Shown here: piece after piece, positions 17,222-25,254 of the stretch
Position numbering within the stretch: position 1 is the stretch's first letter
How the letters are laid out: every line of letters starts with the position of its first letter
Assembly: GCA_965120375.1 (NCBI GenBank)
Contig: CBCPMW010000013.1
Span: 62,001 to 126,000 of the forward strand
Direction of reading: 5' to 3'
Length of the DNA: 64,000 nt
From: CASPLG01 sp965120375
GTDB taxonomy: Bacteria > Bacillota > Clostridia > Oscillospirales > Acutalibacteraceae
Notes under the pieces: model-generated
What the model saw: only the letters and a program-made list of their open reading frames with translations
Database searches by the model: none
What the model was told of the DNA's origin: nothing
Translations under genes and position numbers: made by a program

Positions 17222-19291
17222 TTGTTCAAGTTTTCATTTAATTTAGTTAAAGAAATATGTGGCATTGATATAAGTCAAGAAGAACTTTTTAACATACTGA
17301 ATCTTCAAGGGTTTGAAGTCGATGAAAAAGTAGAAAAAGATAATGATATAATTGTGACTATTGAAGTTAAAGCAAATCGACCTGATATGCTTTCCCATTT
17401 GGGTGTTGCAAGGGAAATATGTGCTTTTAAAGGCTTAGATATACCATCGGTTCCTAAGTTAGAGAAGGTTCAAAATACAGAAACTTTCCCTATAAAAGTA
17501 GATGTGGATTCAGAGGTCGCAACAAGGTTTTCAATGCTTGTTTTGGATAAAATCGATAATAAAGTGGAAACGCCTGAATATATAAAAGATTTATTAAATA
17601 AACTTTCAATTAACTGTGTTAATGCTATTGTGGATATTGCTAACTATGTAATGCTAAAATATGGCCAACCTATGCACACTTACGATATTGATAAAATCAC
17701 GGGAGACTCCATTTATGTAAGAAAAGGGGAAAAGGCTGAAAATATAACAACTCTTGGAGGAATAGAATTAAGGGTGTCGGAAAATGACATTTTGGTTTCC
17801 GATACTAACGCTCTGTGTATTGCAGGAGTTATAGGAACTGAAAAATCTGCAGTTGAAGAAAACAGTAAAACTATTTTGATTGAGGCTGCTTGTTTTGATA
17901 AAATTAGTGTGCGTTTAACTAGTAGAAAGCTAAAAGTGTCTACTCCGTCTTCGTTTAGATTTGAAAGAGGAATAAACGAAGATGAATCTTTAGAAATTTG
18001 TAATATTTGTGCCAATTTGATTAGAGAAATTTGTGGCGGTGAAATAAAGCAAACCGTTTTTGATTTTTATCCGTCTCCTAAAAAGGATAAATTTGTTAAT
18101 TTAAGGGTTTCCAGGTCAAATTTGTTGGTTGGACTTTCGCTTTCAAGCAGTGATATTGTAAATTATCTTGAAAAATATGAACTTAAGTGCCAGGTAAAAG
18201 ATGGTGATAATATAAGTGTAAAAATTCCGAGATATAGGTTGGATTTAGATTTGGAGGTTGACTTAATTGAAGAAGTAGCCAGAATTCACGGTTATGATAA
18301 CATTAAGCCTTGTATGCCAGTAACTCGAGTAAGTTACAACAAAAGCACTGTATGGGACAATTCTGATAAACTTCGAAATATTTTTATAGGTCTGAATTTT
18401 TATGAAGTTATAACTTATTCATTCATACCATCGAATTTTTCAAGTTTACTAAATATAGATAAAAATAGTAAACTTTATTCTAATTTAATTCTCCAAAATC
18501 CAATAAACAAAGAATATTCTATTATGAGACCTACTTTAGCTTACTCGTTATTGTCATCACTTGCATACAACTATTCGATGAATAATCAGGATTTAGCTTT
18601 GTTTGAAATAGGAAGGGTTTACTATCAGGATGAAAAAAGTCGTTTTAAAACTGGATTTATGGAAATGGATACTTTGGGATTTATTTTTTCTGGTAAACGA
18701 GTAAAAAGGGGTTGGGGTGTGGATAAAGACATAAAGTATTCATATTATGATCTTTTAAATTATGTAAATGTGATTTTTAATGAATTTGGACAAAATTTTG
18801 AATTAAAACCAGTGGATCATGGATTTTTAGTTGCTAAAACCGGATATGAGATTTTATCAAACGGTAAAACAGTGGGATTTTTGGGTGAAATGAATAAAAA
18901 ACATATAAACAAAATACAAAATGTAAAATTAATTAGAGATCCTATTTTTTACTGTGAAGTTTACATAAAAGACTTAGAAGAAAAATGTAAAAAACTTGAT
19001 TTTGAATCCAAATATCCCTGTTTGGTTAGAACATATAATTTTTTGGTGAAGAAAAGTGTCCAATCAAGAGAAATAGAAAAAATAATAAAGGATTCCAGTA
19101 ATTTAGTACAAGAGGTAAAAATATGCGATATTTACACGGATAAAACTATTAAAACTGATAGCCATGCACTTTTGTATGAAGTTAAGTTTTGTAGTAGTGA
19201 GTTTACATTAACTTCCGATCAAATAGAAAAAATTGAACAAGATTTTATAAAAAAATTAAATTTAGATTTAAATGTAAGTTTTAAACAGTAA
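17222..19291 (+). CDS. pheT: Phenylalanine-tRNA ligase beta subunit lacking the EMAP-like domain
   Basis: PheT provides editing and tRNA-binding functions. At 689 residues it is about 110 shorter than the common form of around 800. The N-terminal piece ends at NLQGFEVDE (about residues 27-35) and only 12-15 residues later comes IEVKANRPDMLSHLGVAREI, so the B2 tRNA-binding (EMAP/OB) domain is missing. The B3/B4 editing domain (YGQPMHTYDID), B5, the catalytic-like domain and the C-terminal anticodon-binding domain are present. The start is TTG after AAGGAGGG. Confidence 0.95.
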   Translation: MFKFSFNLVKEICGIDISQEELFNILNLQGFEVDEKVEKDNDIIVTIEVKANRPDMLSHLGVAREICAFKGLDIPSVPKLEKVQNTETFPIKVDVDSEVATRFSMLVLDKIDNKVETPEYIKDLLNKLSINCVNAIVDIANYVMLKYGQPMHTYDIDKITGDSIYVRKGEKAENITTLGGIELRVSENDILVSDTNALCIAGVIGTEKSAVEENSKTILIEAACFDKISVRLTSRKLKVSTPSSFRFERGINEDESLEICNICANLIREICGGEIKQTVFDFYPSPKKDKFVNLRVSRSNLLVGLSLSSSDIVNYLEKYELKCQVKDGDNISVKIPRYRLDLDLEVDLIEEVARIHGYDNIKPCMPVTRVSYNKSTVWDNSDKLRNIFIGLNFYEVITYSFIPSNFSSLLNIDKNSKLYSNLILQNPINKEYSIMRPTLAYSLLSSLAYNYSMNNQDLALFEIGRVYYQDEKSRFKTGFMEMDTLGFIFSGKRVKRGWGVDKDIKYSYYDLLNYVNVIFNEFGQNFELKPVDHGFLVAKTGYEILSNGKTVGFLGEMNKKHINKIQNVKLIRDPIFYCEVYIKDLEEKCKKLDFESKYPCLVRTYNFLVKKSVQSREIEKIIKDSSNLVQEVKICDIYTDKTIKTDSHALLYEVKFCSSEFTLTSDQIEKIEQDFIKKLNLDLNVSFKQ

Positions 19292-19299
19292 AAATAAAA

Positions 19300-19330
19300 A
19301 CAGCCCAGAACGAAAAGAAGTCTGGGCTGT
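19300..19330. terminator. Bidirectional intrinsic terminator between pheT and the 59-residue ORF
   Basis: A perfect 10-bp stem (ACAGCCCAGA/TCTGGGCTGT) encloses an 11-base loop. Reading on the minus strand, the stem is followed by a T-rich run (TTTTTATTTTT), a strong terminator for the unit coming from thiI. On the plus strand it is followed only by TTTG, a weaker stop for metK-pheS-pheT. Confidence 0.85.
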
Positions 19331-19376
19331 TTGTACGCTTGAATCTAAAAAATTACTGTTAAGCATTCGGTGTTTG

Positions 19377-19556
19377 TTATTCACCGTAACTCAAAAGTGT
19401 AAATCCAAAAAGTGTTAGAAACGAGTCACTGATACCAAGTTTTTTCGCTATAAAGCAAAGACCACCCATTGGAACTGCAAGTGCAACTATTCTGACTATC
19501 ATGGCCAGGCTTTGATCTAAAGCTTTTTGCACTCTGCTTTCTCTTCCGTGTCTCAA
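19377..19556 (-). CDS. 59-residue putative membrane microprotein
   Basis: This is a short reading frame starting at TTG 19556 with AAAAGGAGGG 6 bases upstream. Its own promoter ends about 36 bases before the start and a strong terminator follows 46 bases after the stop. The product begins with a basic stretch (MRHGRESRVQK), then a hydrophobic segment at about residues 17-36 (core VRIVALAVPMGGLCFIA), a short polar KKLGISDS turn and a second apolar segment near residues 45-56. I do not recognise the family. Gene signals on both sides make it likely to be real; a membrane location is inferred. Confidence 0.68.
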   Translation of the reverse strand: MRHGRESRVQKALDQSLAMIVRIVALAVPMGGLCFIAKKLGISDSFLTLFGFTLLSYGE

Positions 19557-19592
19557 GATTAATCCCTCCTTTTGTACTTATATCCCATATAT

Positions 19593-19620
19593 ATTATAAC
19601 ACAAATTTATATTTTTTCAA
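19593..19620 (-). promoter_or_regulatory. Promoter for the 59-residue microprotein
   Basis: Minus strand: -35 TTGAAA (19615-19620), 16-base spacer, extended -10 TGTTATAAT (TATAAT at 19593-19598). The -35 overlaps the thiI stop codon. Confidence 0.6.
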
Positions 19621-20789
19621 ATATTTATTTCTACTACTTTTATTTTTTTAATCGCATCTAAAATTAAATCATCCCAAATCTCTGTGTTTTCAGCATGTTC
19701 AACCTGTTCAATTTTAGGATTAGTTTTAGGATGTTTAGGAACAAAAATTGTACAGCAATCTTCAAAGGGTTGTATAGAAATATCGAAGGTTTTAATCTTT
19801 TTAGCTATATCGATAATTTCTTCCTTATCCATGCCTATAAGTGGTCTAAATACAGGAATTGATACCGAAGAGTCGGTACAAGCTAAAGCTTTCATTGTTT
19901 GACTTGCAACTTGTCCTAAACTTTCACCTGTTATTAGAGCGCTACAATTTTCATTTATAGCAATTTTTTCAGATATTTTCATCATTATCCGTCTCATTAT
20001 TAATGTGAAAAATTCTTCTTTGCACGATTTTTTAATTTTTTCCTGAATTTCAGTAAATGGTACTATAAATAATTTTATGTATCCAGAATACTTTGAAACT
20101 TTTTCTAAAAGTTCTATAACTTTTTTTTCTGCTCTTAAGCTAGTATAGGGGGGACTTGCAAAATGAATGGCAGTTAAGTTTACTCCACGTTTTGCCATCA
20201 TATATGCTGCAACAGGACTATCAATTCCACCTGAAATCATAATAGCAGCCCTGCCACTGCAAGAAGCTGGGAGTCCACCTGCTCCTTTTTCTGAATCGGT
20301 CCAAATGTATGCACCTATATCACGAATTTCGATAGTTATAACTAAATCTGGATTATGGACATCTACTTTTAAATTTAGAAAATTCTCTAAAATAAAATGT
20401 CCTATTTCTTCTGAAATTTTCGGAGAAGTTAAATAAAATTTTTTATCAGACCGCCTAGACTCAATCTTAAAAGTTTTTACTTCATTTAATTTTGAGTCTA
20501 GATGTTTCAATATAGTTTGCTTGATATCATCTATATTTTTATTACATAAAAGAGCTTTTGAAAATCTAGATATTCCGAAAATTGTTTTTATTGTACTAGA
20601 TAAATCATCAATTTCCATATTATTTTCTTTCGGAATTACAGAAATAGTTGACTGAGACATTTTTATATCAAAGTCGCCAAATTTTCCAATTCGACTTTTA
20701 ATTTCATTCAAAAGTTTTGTTTCAAACGATCTTTTATTCAGCCCTTTTAAAACAATTTCACCGAATTTTATTAATATTACTTCCTTCAT
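19617..20789 (-). CDS. thiI: tRNA 4-thiouridine synthetase
   Basis: ThiI activates U8 of tRNA with ATP and transfers sulfur to give 4-thiouridine; it may also serve thiamine thiazole synthesis. The 390 residues contain an N-terminal ferredoxin-like/THUMP region (to about 165), the PP-loop ISGGIDSPVAAYMMAKRG (about 184-201) and the conserved cysteine block EDCCTIFVPKHPKTNP. The C-terminal rhodanese domain of the E. coli protein is absent, as in Bacillus, so sulfur must come straight from a cysteine desulfurase. That partner is encoded 12 bases upstream. Confidence 0.95.
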   Translation of the reverse strand: MKEVILIKFGEIVLKGLNKRSFETKLLNEIKSRIGKFGDFDIKMSQSTISVIPKENNMEIDDLSSTIKTIFGISRFSKALLCNKNIDDIKQTILKHLDSKLNEVKTFKIESRRSDKKFYLTSPKISEEIGHFILENFLNLKVDVHNPDLVITIEIRDIGAYIWTDSEKGAGGLPASCSGRAAIMISGGIDSPVAAYMMAKRGVNLTAIHFASPPYTSLRAEKKVIELLEKVSKYSGYIKLFIVPFTEIQEKIKKSCKEEFFTLIMRRIMMKISEKIAINENCSALITGESLGQVASQTMKALACTDSSVSIPVFRPLIGMDKEEIIDIAKKIKTFDISIQPFEDCCTIFVPKHPKTNPKIEQVEHAENTEIWDDLILDAIKKIKVVEINI

Positions 20790-20801
20790 TATAAGTACTC
20801 C

Positions 20802-21935
20802 TTAAAATTTTACAATTTTATGTATAGCCTCATTTAAATATTTTAAAAAATAGTCAATATCACTTTTCGTCGTGTATCTGGATAAACTAATTCTAATAGA
20901 CGAATCAATAAGTTCGTTTCTAAGTCCAATTGCTTTTAAAACGTGACTATGTTTTCCTTTTGAACAAGCTGAACCGTTTGATATGTATATACCGTGCGAC
21001 GATAAAAAATTTGTAAGTGTTTCAGACTTAATTCTCAAAACAGAAATATTAATAATATTAGCAATTGAATTTGGTGGAGAATTGATTTTTATTTGATTAT
21101 TTTTTGCTAAAAATTGTTTGCAATACCTACTAAGTTCACTAATTCTTATGTTTGCATTTTTATCTTTAATCATTTCAGATACAGCGCCTTTAAAGCCGGC
21201 TATAGAAGAGACAGCTTCTGTTCCGGGACGCATATTTGATTCTTGACCACCTCCAAAAAAAATTGGCGATATTTTTACTTTGTTTGATATATATAAAGCT
21301 CCTATACCTTTAGGTCCGTGAATTTTGTGAGCACTTATACTTAAAATGTCTATCCCATATTTCTTTACATTTATAGGAATTTTACCAAAAGCCTGTACAG
21401 CATCTGTATGTAAAATAGCTGGGGAGTTTTTAGTTTTTATAATCTTTTTTACCTCACTCAAATTTGTAATAGTGCCAATTTCGTTATTAACCATCATAAG
21501 ACTTACTAAAATAGTTTTTTCGTTTATAGCTTCATAGAGATCAGATTTTGAAATATTTCCATATTTATCCGGTTTTAAATATATTACTTCAAATCCTTTG
21601 CTTTCTAGATAATTCATAGGTTTAAGTACCGAAGAGTGCTCTATGCTTGTAGTCACTATCCTACAACCAAGATTCTTTCTCGCTTGTGCAGCACCTAAAA
21701 TAGCTATGTTATTAGATTCAGTTCCTCCAGAGGTAAAAAAAATCTCTTTTGATTCGCAGTTTAAAATTTTTGATATAACTTTTCTTGACTCATCTATTAT
21801 ATTTTCTGCATCAATTCCCTTTTGATGAACGGAGGAAGGGTTACCGTAGTTTTCTGTCATAGCGTATATCGATTCTTTAACTGCTGTTTCACAAACTTTG
21901 GTAGTTGCACTGTTATCAAGATAAACTTCTGTCAC
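20802..21935 (-). CDS. Cysteine desulfurase, IscS/NifS family, paired with ThiI
   Basis: This PLP enzyme removes sulfur from cysteine as an enzyme persulfide. It shows VYLDNSATTKV at the N-terminus, NYGNPSSVH, FTSGGTESNNIAI, the PLP lysine in SISAHKIHGPKGIGALYI and the active cysteine in GSACSKGKHSHVL. The 377 residues are typical for the class. The start is GTG with AAAGGAGGGAT upstream. Being directly before thiI, it is probably the dedicated sulfur donor for tRNA thiolation (NifZ-like role), though a wider role in iron-sulfur assembly cannot be excluded. Confidence 0.93.
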   Translation of the reverse strand: MTEVYLDNSATTKVCETAVKESIYAMTENYGNPSSVHQKGIDAENIIDESRKVISKILNCESKEIFFTSGGTESNNIAILGAAQARKNLGCRIVTTSIEHSSVLKPMNYLESKGFEVIYLKPDKYGNISKSDLYEAINEKTILVSLMMVNNEIGTITNLSEVKKIIKTKNSPAILHTDAVQAFGKIPINVKKYGIDILSISAHKIHGPKGIGALYISNKVKISPIFFGGGQESNMRPGTEAVSSIAGFKGAVSEMIKDKNANIRISELSRYCKQFLAKNNQIKINSPPNSIANIINISVLRIKSETLTNFLSSHGIYISNGSACSKGKHSHVLKAIGLRNELIDSSIRISLSRYTTKSDIDYFLKYLNEAIHKIVKF

Positions 21936-21990
21936 TTAATCTTATCCCTCCTTTAATATTTTACTTTATATTATATGCAATCAACACAAC

Positions 21991-22032
21991 AAACGGGAAA
22001 ACACTTATATAAATTAAAGAGTTATCCCGTTT
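21991..22032 (-). terminator. Possible weak terminator after the Cys-rich gene
   Basis: An 8-bp stem AAACGGGA/TCCCGTTT encloses a 26-base AT-rich loop. On the minus strand it is followed by GTTGTG rather than a clean T-run, so termination would be partial at best. Confidence 0.4.
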
Positions 22033-22072
22033 ATTTAAACTAAAAAATGGAAAAATACATTTATTTAAAGCC

Positions 22073-22678
22073 TCAATCACAACTATCGTCACTAGAGTTA
22101 ATAGAATCCAAATTGCAGTCACAGTCTTTTTCACAATTACAATCTGAGTCCAAATTGCAGTCACAGTCTTTTTCACAATCACAATCCGAGTCCAAATTGC
22201 AGTCACAGTCTTTTTCACAATCACAATCCGAGTCTAAATTGCAATCACAATCTTTGTCACAATCTGAATTTAAGCCACAATCTTTCTTTGAGCTAGAAAG
22301 ATTTTCACATGTAGATTTTATACAAAGAGCGTGGCCACATTTACTGCAATAAAGACCATCAGAAGGGTTTTCACAACCACAAAGTTTACATATAACTTTA
22401 TTTTTTAAAAGTGCTATCTTTTTTTCTAATTTTTCAATTTTACAAATAATTTTGTCAATAGCAAATACTTTTGGTTTTAAACACTCTTCATTCAAAACTC
22501 CACTTTTCATAGAGTTATAGACTAATTTTCCAACATCTTCATACTTGTTTTTTAAATTTGATTTTTCTTCGGCAAGTTCTATACGAAATTTAGAAGTATC
22601 TACGAGTTTCTCAGCTTTGTTCGAAAAATTTTCTGCCAAACCTTTAACTTTCATAAACATATCTTCAAAAAATCCCAT
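22073..22678 (-). CDS. Zinc-ribbon protein with Cys/Asp repeat tail
   Basis: I do not recognise an orthologue. The 201 residues divide into three parts. Residues 1-95 are charged and helical (MGFFEDMFMKVKGLAENF opening, coiled-coil tendency), resembling the front part of zinc-ribbon-domain proteins of Clostridia. A zinc ribbon with two cysteine pairs follows (CKLCGCENPSDGLYCSKCG, about 97-115). The tail, residues about 134-201, repeats the 14-residue unit CEKDCDCNLDSDCD about four times and is almost entirely Cys, Asp, Glu, Lys, Asn and Ser. Such a tail could bind metals. No signal peptide or membrane segment is present. The ATG at 22678 follows GGAGGAG, and it has its own promoter. Confidence 0.82.
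   Translation of the reverse strand: MGFFEDMFMKVKGLAENFSNKAEKLVDTSKFRIELAEEKSNLKNKYEDVGKLVYNSMKSGVLNEECLKPKVFAIDKIICKIEKLEKKIALLKNKVICKLCGCENPSDGLYCSKCGHALCIKSTCENLSSSKKDCGLNSDCDKDCDCNLDSDCDCEKDCDCNLDSDCDCEKDCDCNLDSDCNCEKDCDCNLDSINSSDDSCD
22104..22271. repeat. Four tandem 42-bp coding repeats
   Basis: Copies begin at 22104, 22146, 22188 and 22230 with no spacer. The middle copies are nearly identical and the fourth is clearly diverged. The 42-bp period equals 14 codons, so copy-number change would keep the frame of the Cys/Asp-rich tail. Confidence 0.93.
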
Positions 22679-22711
22679 AATTATCTCCTCCAACATATCG
22701 AGTTAGTAGCT

Positions 22712-22740
22712 ATTATACACAAATTATACTAAAAAGTAAA
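22712..22740 (-). promoter_or_regulatory. Sigma-A-type promoter for the Cys-rich gene
   Basis: Minus strand: -35 TTTACT (22735-22740), 17-base spacer, -10 TATAAT (22712-22717), 33 bases before the start codon. A second TATAAT lies inside the spacer. Confidence 0.65.
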
Positions 22741-22762
22741 ACTTTAAAAGGAAACATTTTTT

Positions 22763-23722
22763 CTAATGGTATATCCCACCCCCAATAAATTCTCTTATCA
22801 TAGAATTTTCAGGCACTAAACTCAGGTCAACAGGACTAAACCTTTCTAATTTAGAAATAAGCCCTAAAGAACTTTTGAAAACTTTACTGTTCTCCCTGAC
22901 TTCTCTTAAAAGTGCAGTGGCAATACCCCTCATAGCTCCAAGTTCATACAAATGCAAAGAATTTATTGTAATATCACTTGTTCTTTTAAATGGATATATA
23001 AAAGCCGATTGACCTTTGCGAACACTACTCCACATTGAAAGAGTTTTTTCAGGATCTGATTTTCTTTTTTCATAGTCTCTAACAAGTCTTCTAACAAGTC
23101 TTATTTCCTGATTTGATATTATTTGCCCATTATAATCATTTATACCTTGTTTTACACTGATATATATCCTGACAATATTTTCCTGAGGAAGACCTTTTGT
23201 AAAAATAGGATTCAAACCATGAATTCCCTCAATTATAGTTACAGAATCACTTCCAAGTTTAATGCAAATCTTACCTGGCTTAGATTTTTTTTCTTTAAAG
23301 TCAAAACTTGGCATATAACAAAATCCACTTGTCATAAGCTCGTTCATACAACTTTTAAACTCTTGTATATTAAGTGCATATGGCGACTCGTAATCAATTT
23401 CTTTATCATCTGTGTTTTCAAAATCACTTCGATCTTTATAAAAATTGTCAAGCGATACCATTGCAACGTCGCAGCCTAGTTTAGCAAGCTTATTTTTCAG
23501 CATAATCGCAGTAGTTGTTTTTCCACTTGCCGATGGACCGGATATTAAAACAATTGTCCTTTTATTTTTCAAATTAAGCACATAGTCAACAGCTTTTGAT
23601 AGTTCACAATCATAAGATTTTTCTATATTTTTTATAAAATCATTCATATTATTTTCAACTGCGTGATTTATTTCACTAAGTCCCAAAATGAATTTTCTGT
23701 ATGAATTACTAAAATTTCTCAT
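22763..23722 (-). CDS. Uridine-kinase-family P-loop nucleoside kinase
   Basis: The Walker A motif GPSASGKTTTA (about residues 61-71) follows a 55-residue lead-in. The family features VSLDNFYKDRSD, YESPYALN and IIEGIHGLNP (Walker B-like) come next, then the lid LVRRLVRDYEKR. This matches the uridine kinase/phosphoribulokinase superfamily, especially the longer clostridial nucleoside kinases, but without their N-terminal TGS-like part. The substrate, uridine or another nucleoside, is not decided by the sequence. It overlaps the hemZ end by 14 bases, with GGGAGGTT ahead of the ATG. Confidence 0.85.
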   Translation of the reverse strand: MRNFSNSYRKFILGLSEINHAVENNMNDFIKNIEKSYDCELSKAVDYVLNLKNKRTIVLISGPSASGKTTTAIMLKNKLAKLGCDVAMVSLDNFYKDRSDFENTDDKEIDYESPYALNIQEFKSCMNELMTSGFCYMPSFDFKEKKSKPGKICIKLGSDSVTIIEGIHGLNPIFTKGLPQENIVRIYISVKQGINDYNGQIISNQEIRLVRRLVRDYEKRKSDPEKTLSMWSSVRKGQSAFIYPFKRTSDITINSLHLYELGAMRGIATALLREVRENSKVFKSSLGLISKLERFSPVDLSLVPENSMIREFIGGGIYH

Positions 23723-25196
23723 AAATTTTTTCTAACCTCCCTTTTCTCTCAATTATTTCATTAAATCTGTTTATATACTCATACGGAAACTTAAAATTGA
23801 AAACACGTTCAATCTTTTCACTGTTTGCAATATTAATTTTTGTTACGGCACTCGCTCCACACGCTATTATTGAGTGTATTTCATCCATCATATAAACATT
23901 ATAAAGACACTCAAATCCACGTTTAGCCCACCCTGTGTTTTCTTTGTGGCTAACCATTTTACTCTGTCTATATAAATAATATGGGAAATACCCTGTTTCT
24001 GACAAAGAATTATAAGCTTTAGAGAGCATTTTATTTACTAATTTTTCGTTTTTATAAAGAGAATCTGATGTTTTTACAATTCTTGACGCCCTTTTTAAAG
24101 CAAGTGTATGTAGTGTTATAGATTTAGGATTTAGTGATAAAGTTCTTTCAATAGTCCTACAAAAACTCTCATAGGTGTCACTCGGTAAACCAGCTATTAA
24201 ATCCATGTTTATGTTGTCTATATTCGATTTCTTTGCCATTTCAAACGCGTTTAAAGTGTCTGCAGCAGTGTGATGTCTGCCTATAACTTTCAAAACATCA
24301 TCATTAAAAGTTTGAGGATTGATACTTATCCTTATTTTGGGAAATGTAGCCATCAAATTAAGTTTTTCTTGAGTTAAAGTATCTGGTCTTCCGGCTTCGA
24401 TAGTAATTTCTCGGCAGTTTTTTAAATCAAAACTTTCTAGTATCGAACTAAAAAGAACATCAATTTGAAAGGGCTCTAAGATTGTTGGGGTTCCCCCTCC
24501 AATATAAACAGTTTCTAATTTTAAACCGAGATTTTTTGTAATTTCTGACGTAAAAACAATTTCCCTTATAAGTAAATCTAAATAAACTGGAACTAGTTTC
24601 ATAGATTTTTCTACAGACTGAGAAACAAAAGAGCAATATGAACACCTTGAAGGACAAAATGGAACAGAAATATATAGACTAAAAGAATTCCCTCCCGAAA
24701 ATTCAATTAATTTATCCTGATTTTTGCATATTTCTTCAGTGAGAAGTATTTTATCTTCATTTACGAGAAGTCTATTACTAAAATAATCGTGAGAATACTT
24801 CTTTCCTTTACTTTTAAGAAGACTTCTAAAAAGTTTTACTGGACGGACTCCCGTAACAATTCCCCAGTCAGGCTTAGTTTTAGTTATGCTAGACAGAACA
24901 CAAAAAAGCATCTTCGATATTTTTAATTCCAAATCTCTGTCTGAAGCTACATCAAAAACAATATCTTTCCGGCTGTCTTTTATGTTGTTTATAGTGGCAG
25001 ACACTTCTATCATTGTACCACTTTTTAAAGTTTTGTCAACACTAATAAATAAAAAATTGAAATTTTCAGGATAATATTTGTCATATTTTTCAAACTGTAC
25101 ACTATAATTGGGGAAAAATAACCTACAAATTCCTTCTATTTCGTATAAAAAATCATTATTAATAAGAATAACTTTTATTATATTTTCGTCCATCAT
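23709..25196 (-). CDS. hemZ: HemZ-type radical SAM protein (coproporphyrinogen dehydrogenase family)
   Basis: This is an oxygen-independent coproporphyrinogen III oxidase-like radical SAM protein of 495 residues. An N-terminal extension of about 160 residues with VTGVRPVKLFRSLL is characteristic of HemZ. The cluster motif is PFCPSRCSYCSF (C-x3-C-x2-C), followed by TVYIGGGTPTIL and INMDLIAGLPSDT. No other heme genes are in the window, so a heme role is only the family assumption. The ATG at 25196 has a poor ribosome site; a short in-frame ORF with a strong GGAGGT lies just upstream (see findings). Confidence 0.9.
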   Translation of the reverse strand: MMDENIIKVILINNDFLYEIEGICRLFFPNYSVQFEKYDKYYPENFNFLFISVDKTLKSGTMIEVSATINNIKDSRKDIVFDVASDRDLELKISKMLFCVLSSITKTKPDWGIVTGVRPVKLFRSLLKSKGKKYSHDYFSNRLLVNEDKILLTEEICKNQDKLIEFSGGNSFSLYISVPFCPSRCSYCSFVSQSVEKSMKLVPVYLDLLIREIVFTSEITKNLGLKLETVYIGGGTPTILEPFQIDVLFSSILESFDLKNCREITIEAGRPDTLTQEKLNLMATFPKIRISINPQTFNDDVLKVIGRHHTAADTLNAFEMAKKSNIDNINMDLIAGLPSDTYESFCRTIERTLSLNPKSITLHTLALKRASRIVKTSDSLYKNEKLVNKMLSKAYNSLSETGYFPYYLYRQSKMVSHKENTGWAKRGFECLYNVYMMDEIHSIIACGASAVTKINIANSEKIERVFNFKFPYEYINRFNEIIERKGRLEKIYEKF

Positions 25197-25254
25197 ATTC
25201 TAAACAGTGATCCGGCCATAAATCACTTCTTTAAACCTCCGTATGAAATAATTT

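Noticed and set aside
22104..22271. Tandem 42-bp repeats as a CRISPR array
   Set aside because: Copies are contiguous with no spacers, the period is a multiple of three and the repeat lies inside a coding frame; no cas genes are near.
22047..22352. Plus-strand Gln/Ser-rich reading frame over the repeats
   Set aside because: It is the antisense shadow of the Cys/Asp repeat gene, with no ribosome site or promoter of its own.
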